Assembly (NCBI GenBank): GCA_945873855.1
Contig: CAMCEN010000010.1
Span: forward strand, 1 to 63,301
Source of the DNA: an uncultured Campylobacter sp.
GTDB taxonomy: Bacteria > Campylobacterota > Campylobacteria > Campylobacterales > Campylobacteraceae
Direction of reading: 5' to 3'
Length of the DNA stretch: 63,301 nt
Below, one piece after another: positions 60,233 to 63,301 of this stretch. The stretch's first letter is position 1; every line of letters starts with the position of its first letter. Both the position numbers and the translations under genes were made by a program. The notes below the pieces were generated by a model. It was not told where the DNA came from. It saw only the letters and a list, made by a program, of their open reading frames with translations, and did no database searches.

Positions 60233-60538
60233 ATGGTAGAACAACCGCAAAACCAAGCGGTATGGGTAGACGAAAGTCGCTGTAAAGCCTGCGATATATG
60301 CGTTAGCTATTGTCCAGCAGGCGTTTTGGCGATGAAAGAGGATACTCATGCCATCCAAGGCACGCTAATTGAAGTAGTACACCCAGAGAGCTGTATAGGA
60401 TGTAGAGACTGTGAGCTTCACTGCCCAGACTTTGCTATTTATGTAGCTGAGAAGGGATTTAAGTTTGCTAAGCTAACACCAGAGAGCAAAGCAAGAGCAG
60501 AGGCTGTAAAGGCAAATCATTACCGCAAAATTGACTAA
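60233..60538 (+). CDS. oorD: 2-oxoglutarate:acceptor oxidoreductase, delta (ferredoxin-like) subunit
   Basis: This 101-residue protein has two [4Fe-4S] motifs: CKACDICVSYCPAGV near residue 18 and CIGCRDCELHCPDFAIY near 55. It passes electrons from the TPP-containing subunits to the acceptor. It is first in the operon, with AAAAAGGAATAGTT before the ATG, and 9 bases before oorA. Confidence 0.96.
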   Translation: MVEQPQNQAVWVDESRCKACDICVSYCPAGVLAMKEDTHAIQGTLIEVVHPESCIGCRDCELHCPDFAIYVAEKGFKFAKLTPESKARAEAVKANHYRKID

Positions 60539-60547
60539 GGAGCTAAT

Positions 60548-61669
60548 GTGAGAGAAGTAATTTCAACAGGAAATGCGCTTGTAGCAAAGGCTGCTATTGA
60601 GTGCGGATGTAATTTTTTTGGTGGCTATCCTATCACTCCAAGTAGTGAAATAGCTCACGAAATGAGCGTGCTTTTACCAAAACAAAGAGGCACATTTATC
60701 CAAATGGAAGATGAAATCTCAGGTATCTCAGTAGCACTTGGTGCTGCGATGAGTGGAGCAAAGGCGATGACAGCTAGCTCAGGTCCTGGAATTTCTTTAA
60801 AATCTGAGCAAATCGGTCTTGGCTTTATCGCTGAGATTCCACTTGTTATAGTAAATGTTATGCGTGGTGGCCCATCAACTGGACTTCCAACTCGCGTAGC
60901 ACAAGGCGATATTTTACAAGCAAAAAGCCCTAGCCACGGCGACATCTGCTCACTAGCAGTCGCTCCTGGTAATATCAGTGAGATTTATACTGAGACTATT
61001 AGAGCATTTAACTTGGCAAATAGATTTAGCACTCCGGTTTTCTTACTACTTGATGAGACTATCGGTCATATGCAAGGCAAAGCTTTCTTGCCAGAGGTTA
61101 GCGAGCTAAAAATTGAGCCGCGCCGTGAGTTTAAAGGCGATCCAAAAGACTATAAACCTTATGAGGCAAAAGAAGATGAGCCAGCTACACTAAATCCTTT
61201 CTTTAAAGGATATCGCTATCACATCACAGGACTTCACCACGGTCCAACAGGCTTTCCAACAGAAGATGGAGCGATAGTAGATTACAATATCAAGCGTCTA
61301 TTTAACAAATTCCATGCTCACTTAGATGAGATAGACAACTACGAAGAATACAAGCTTGATGATGCTGATATTTGCGTGATTTGCTACGGAAGCGTTAGCC
61401 TAGCGGCAAAAGAAGCTATAAATAAAGCAAGAGAAGCAGGTATAAAAGTAGGGCTATTTAGACCTATTACTCTATGGCCAAGTCCAGAAAAAAAGCTAAA
61501 AGAAATCGGCAAAAAATTCAAAAATATCTTAGTAGCTGAGCTAAATATGGGGCAATATTACAGCGAAATCGTGCGCTGCACACTAAGAGATGATATGAAA
61601 ACATTATTTAAAGCAAACGGAAGGCCGCTAAGCCCAAGCGAAATTCTAGCTAAAATCAAGGAGTTCTAA
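60548..61669 (+). CDS. oorA: 2-oxoglutarate:acceptor oxidoreductase, alpha subunit
   Basis: This 373-residue protein has CNFFGGYPITPSSEIAHEM, EDEISGISVALGAAMSGAK and MTASSGPGISLKSEQIG, the pyrimidine-domain pattern of oxoacid:ferredoxin oxidoreductases. Domain II starts near residue 270 (ADICVICYGSVSLAAKEAI). It starts with GTG after AAGGAGCTAAT. Together with OorB it decarboxylates 2-oxoglutarate to succinyl-CoA. Confidence 0.97.
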   Translation: MREVISTGNALVAKAAIECGCNFFGGYPITPSSEIAHEMSVLLPKQRGTFIQMEDEISGISVALGAAMSGAKAMTASSGPGISLKSEQIGLGFIAEIPLVIVNVMRGGPSTGLPTRVAQGDILQAKSPSHGDICSLAVAPGNISEIYTETIRAFNLANRFSTPVFLLLDETIGHMQGKAFLPEVSELKIEPRREFKGDPKDYKPYEAKEDEPATLNPFFKGYRYHITGLHHGPTGFPTEDGAIVDYNIKRLFNKFHAHLDEIDNYEEYKLDDADICVICYGSVSLAAKEAINKAREAGIKVGLFRPITLWPSPEKKLKEIGKKFKNILVAELNMGQYYSEIVRCTLRDDMKTLFKANGRPLSPSEILAKIKEF

Positions 61670-61670
61670 G

Positions 61671-62519
61671 ATGGCATTTAATTATGATAAATATTTGCGC
61701 ACAGACAAAATGCCTACACTATGGTGCTGGGGCTGTGGCGATGGTGTAATTCTAAAAAGCATAATCCGTGCTATCGATGCGATGGGCTGGGATATGGACG
61801 ATGTGTGCCTAGTAAGTGGTATAGGCTGCTCAGGGCGTATGAGTAGCTATGTTAATTGCAACACAGTTCATACCACTCACGGACGCGCGATTGCTTATGC
61901 AACTGGAATTAAGCTAGCAAACCCTAAAAAACATGTAATCGTAGTAAGTGGCGATGGTGATACACTAGCAATCGGCGGAAATCACACAATCCACGGATGT
62001 CGCAGAAACATAGATATAAATCACATCCTGGTAAATAACTTCATCTACGGCCTAACAAATAGCCAAACAAGTCCTACTACTCCACAAGGATTTTGGACTG
62101 TTACAGCACAATGGGGAAATATAGATCCAAACTTTGATGCAGCTAAGCTTGCTATTGCAGCAGGTGCGTCATTTGTAGGTCGCCAAAGCATCATTAACCC
62201 AGCTCAGCTTGAAAAACTATTTGTAGAGGGCTTTAAGCACGAGGGATATAGCTTTTTTGATGTGTTTTCTAACTGCCACATTAACCTAGGTAGAAAAAAC
62301 AAAATGGGCGAGGCTGTCCAAGCGGTAAAATGGGTAGATAGTAGAACTGTAAGCAAATCAAAATTTGAGGGGTTAAGCGAAGAAGAGCGCAAAGGACTAT
62401 ATCCACTTGGTGTGCTTCACAAAGACGAGAGCCGCATAGAGTACTGCAAAGCATACTCTATGGTTCAAGAAGCAGCTGCTACTAAGGGCAAAATTAACTT
62501 TGAGGAGATAGTAAAATGA
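61671..62519 (+). CDS. oorB: 2-oxoglutarate:acceptor oxidoreductase, beta (TPP) subunit
   Basis: This 282-residue protein has LWCWGCGDGVILKSI with cysteines for a cluster, VSGIGCSGRMSSYVN, and the TPP/Mg motif VSGDGDTLAIGGNHTIH. NNFIYGLTNSQTSPTTP follows. It starts 1 base after the oorA stop, with AAGGAGTTC as RBS, and overlaps oorC by 4 bases. Confidence 0.97.
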   Translation: MAFNYDKYLRTDKMPTLWCWGCGDGVILKSIIRAIDAMGWDMDDVCLVSGIGCSGRMSSYVNCNTVHTTHGRAIAYATGIKLANPKKHVIVVSGDGDTLAIGGNHTIHGCRRNIDINHILVNNFIYGLTNSQTSPTTPQGFWTVTAQWGNIDPNFDAAKLAIAAGASFVGRQSIINPAQLEKLFVEGFKHEGYSFFDVFSNCHINLGRKNKMGEAVQAVKWVDSRTVSKSKFEGLSEEERKGLYPLGVLHKDESRIEYCKAYSMVQEAAATKGKINFEEIVK

Positions 62520-63064
62520 CGCAATTAAGATTTGTTGGTGTTGGCGGTCAGGGCGTTATTTTAGCAGGTGAAATTCTCTCAGCTGCCAAAATTGCTGATG
62601 GCGGATATGGAATAAAAGCAAGCACTTATACCTCACAAGTGCGTGGCGGCCCTACAAAGGTTGATATTTTGCTAAGCGATGATGAGATACTTTATCCTTA
62701 TGCAAACGAGGGCGAGATAGACTTTATGCTTGCTACTGCGCAAAAAAGCTATGATGCTTTTAAAGACGGCGTAAAAGAAGGCGGCATAATCGTAATAGAG
62801 CCAAACCTAGTAAAACCAAGCGAAGAAGACAAAAAACGCTGGAAAATCTACAATATTCCTATCATCTCAATTGCCAAAGATGAAGTAGGAAATGTGATTA
62901 CTCAAAGCGTGGTAGCACTTGGTGTGGCTATGGAATTTACTCATGTAATGGACATGGAAAAAGTGCGCCAAAGAATGCTTGATAGCGTGCCTGATAAAGT
63001 AAAAGCCGCTAACGAAAAAGCCTACGAGCTTGGTATAAAATACGCAAAAGAAGCTAGGGGATAA
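62516..63064 (+). CDS. oorC: 2-oxoglutarate:acceptor oxidoreductase, gamma subunit
   Basis: This 182-residue protein has FVGVGGQGVILAGEILSAAKI at the start and YTSQVRGGPTKVDILLSDDEI, the gamma-domain signature that binds the other subunits. The start overlaps the oorB stop (ATGA). It is last in the operon. A gap with palindromes follows. Confidence 0.97.
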   Translation: MTQLRFVGVGGQGVILAGEILSAAKIADGGYGIKASTYTSQVRGGPTKVDILLSDDEILYPYANEGEIDFMLATAQKSYDAFKDGVKEGGIIVIEPNLVKPSEEDKKRWKIYNIPIISIAKDEVGNVITQSVVALGVAMEFTHVMDMEKVRQRMLDSVPDKVKAANEKAYELGIKYAKEARG

Positions 63065-63081
63065 TTTCTTTTAATCAATAA

Positions 63082-63301
63082 ATCTAGAATTCCTTAGGGA
63101 ATTCTAGATTCTTTTTTTTATTCTATCTTATTTTTATATTTTCAAAATGATTTAGGGAATTCCAAATTCTAGGAATTCTAGTTTAGGGAATTCTAGTTTA
63201 AGGAATTCTAGTTTAAGGAATTCTAGTTTAGGGAATTCTAGTTTAGGGAATTCTAGTTTAAGGAATTCTAGTTTAAGGAATTCTAGTTTAAGGAATTCTA
63301 G
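63082..63301. repeat. Palindromes followed by a 15-bp tandem array running off the window
   Basis: After two palindromes near 63083-63108, a perfect 15-bp array of GGAATTCTAGTTTAR begins at 63172, with eight complete units plus 10 bases up to the last base of the window. The last base of each unit alternates G or A in the order G,A,A,G,G,A,A,A. The array continues beyond the window. Confidence 0.93.

Noticed and set aside
63172..63301. CRISPR array at the window end
   Set aside because: The 15-bp units follow each other directly without spacers, so it is a minisatellite.

Overview
This window comes from a Campylobacter-type Campylobacterota (Epsilonproteobacteria) chromosome. The evidence is the gene content and order: OorDABC 2-oxoglutarate:acceptor oxidoreductase beside a monomeric isocitrate dehydrogenase and malate dehydrogenase, a HydABCDE-type uptake [NiFe]-hydrogenase, nth / PEB4-type PPIase / class II aldolase, ileS / tiny membrane ORF / gatA / guaB, and holA / rnr / HDOD / ilvC / deacetylase / dprA / ruvX. 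The DNA is AT-rich, with TATAAT-type -10 boxes and AAGGA ribosome binding sites. I cannot name the species.

Layout: 1-0.8 kb holds a 5S rRNA gene and a ComEA-like helix-hairpin-helix protein. 1.3-8.2 kb holds an unknown soluble protein, a Y-family polymerase, a Bcr/CflA efflux pump, a small membrane protein, a large AsmA-like protein and MltG. 8.4-13.6 kb (minus) is rpsF-ssb-rpsR, holA, rnr and an HDOD protein. 13.8-18.5 kb (plus) is ilvC through an rRNA-methyltransferase-like gene. 18.7-28.2 kb holds cinA, ileS, gatA, guaB, metX, xseB and a nitrilase-family gene. 29.4-44 kb is a nickel/hydrogenase region (nikR, hypF, hydE ... hydD, hydC, hydB, hydA) interrupted between hydD and hydE by a type I restriction-modification system and a damaged toxin-antitoxin pair. 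44-53.4 kb holds a chemoreceptor, nth, a PPIase, fba, two membrane genes, a PLP enzyme and tilS. 54-57.4 kb holds a poly-G frameshifted methyltransferase, a DinB-fold protein and mdh. 57.8-63.1 kb holds icd and oorDABC.

The striking feature is repeat DNA. A 16-bp perfect palindrome, GGAATTCTAGAATTCC, with its half-sites and decayed forms, fills nearly every intergenic gap. It has also spread into genes, where it is translated in frame as NLEF, NSRIP or ILEF peptides (DprA, HypF, HsdS, a polysaccharide deacetylase, RNase R, TilS and others). It supplies start-proximal codons, stop codons and at least one terminator stem. In extent it resembles the HIP1 palindrome of cyanobacteria.

A second system is a set of larger structured elements. 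Three (near 24.2, 25.9 and 57.7 kb) share an apical hairpin, GATGAA - 7 nt - TTCTATC, that folds with one bulged T, while the supporting stems differ in sequence but stay self-complementary. That is the signature of a conserved RNA or single-stranded-DNA structure. Elements with related ends (GGCTCAGC ... CTTGGAGCC) occur at 25.9, 28.3, 28.9 and 57.4 kb. Other notable items are 158-bp inverted repeats flanking the chemoreceptor gene and 135-bp direct repeats inside hsdS.
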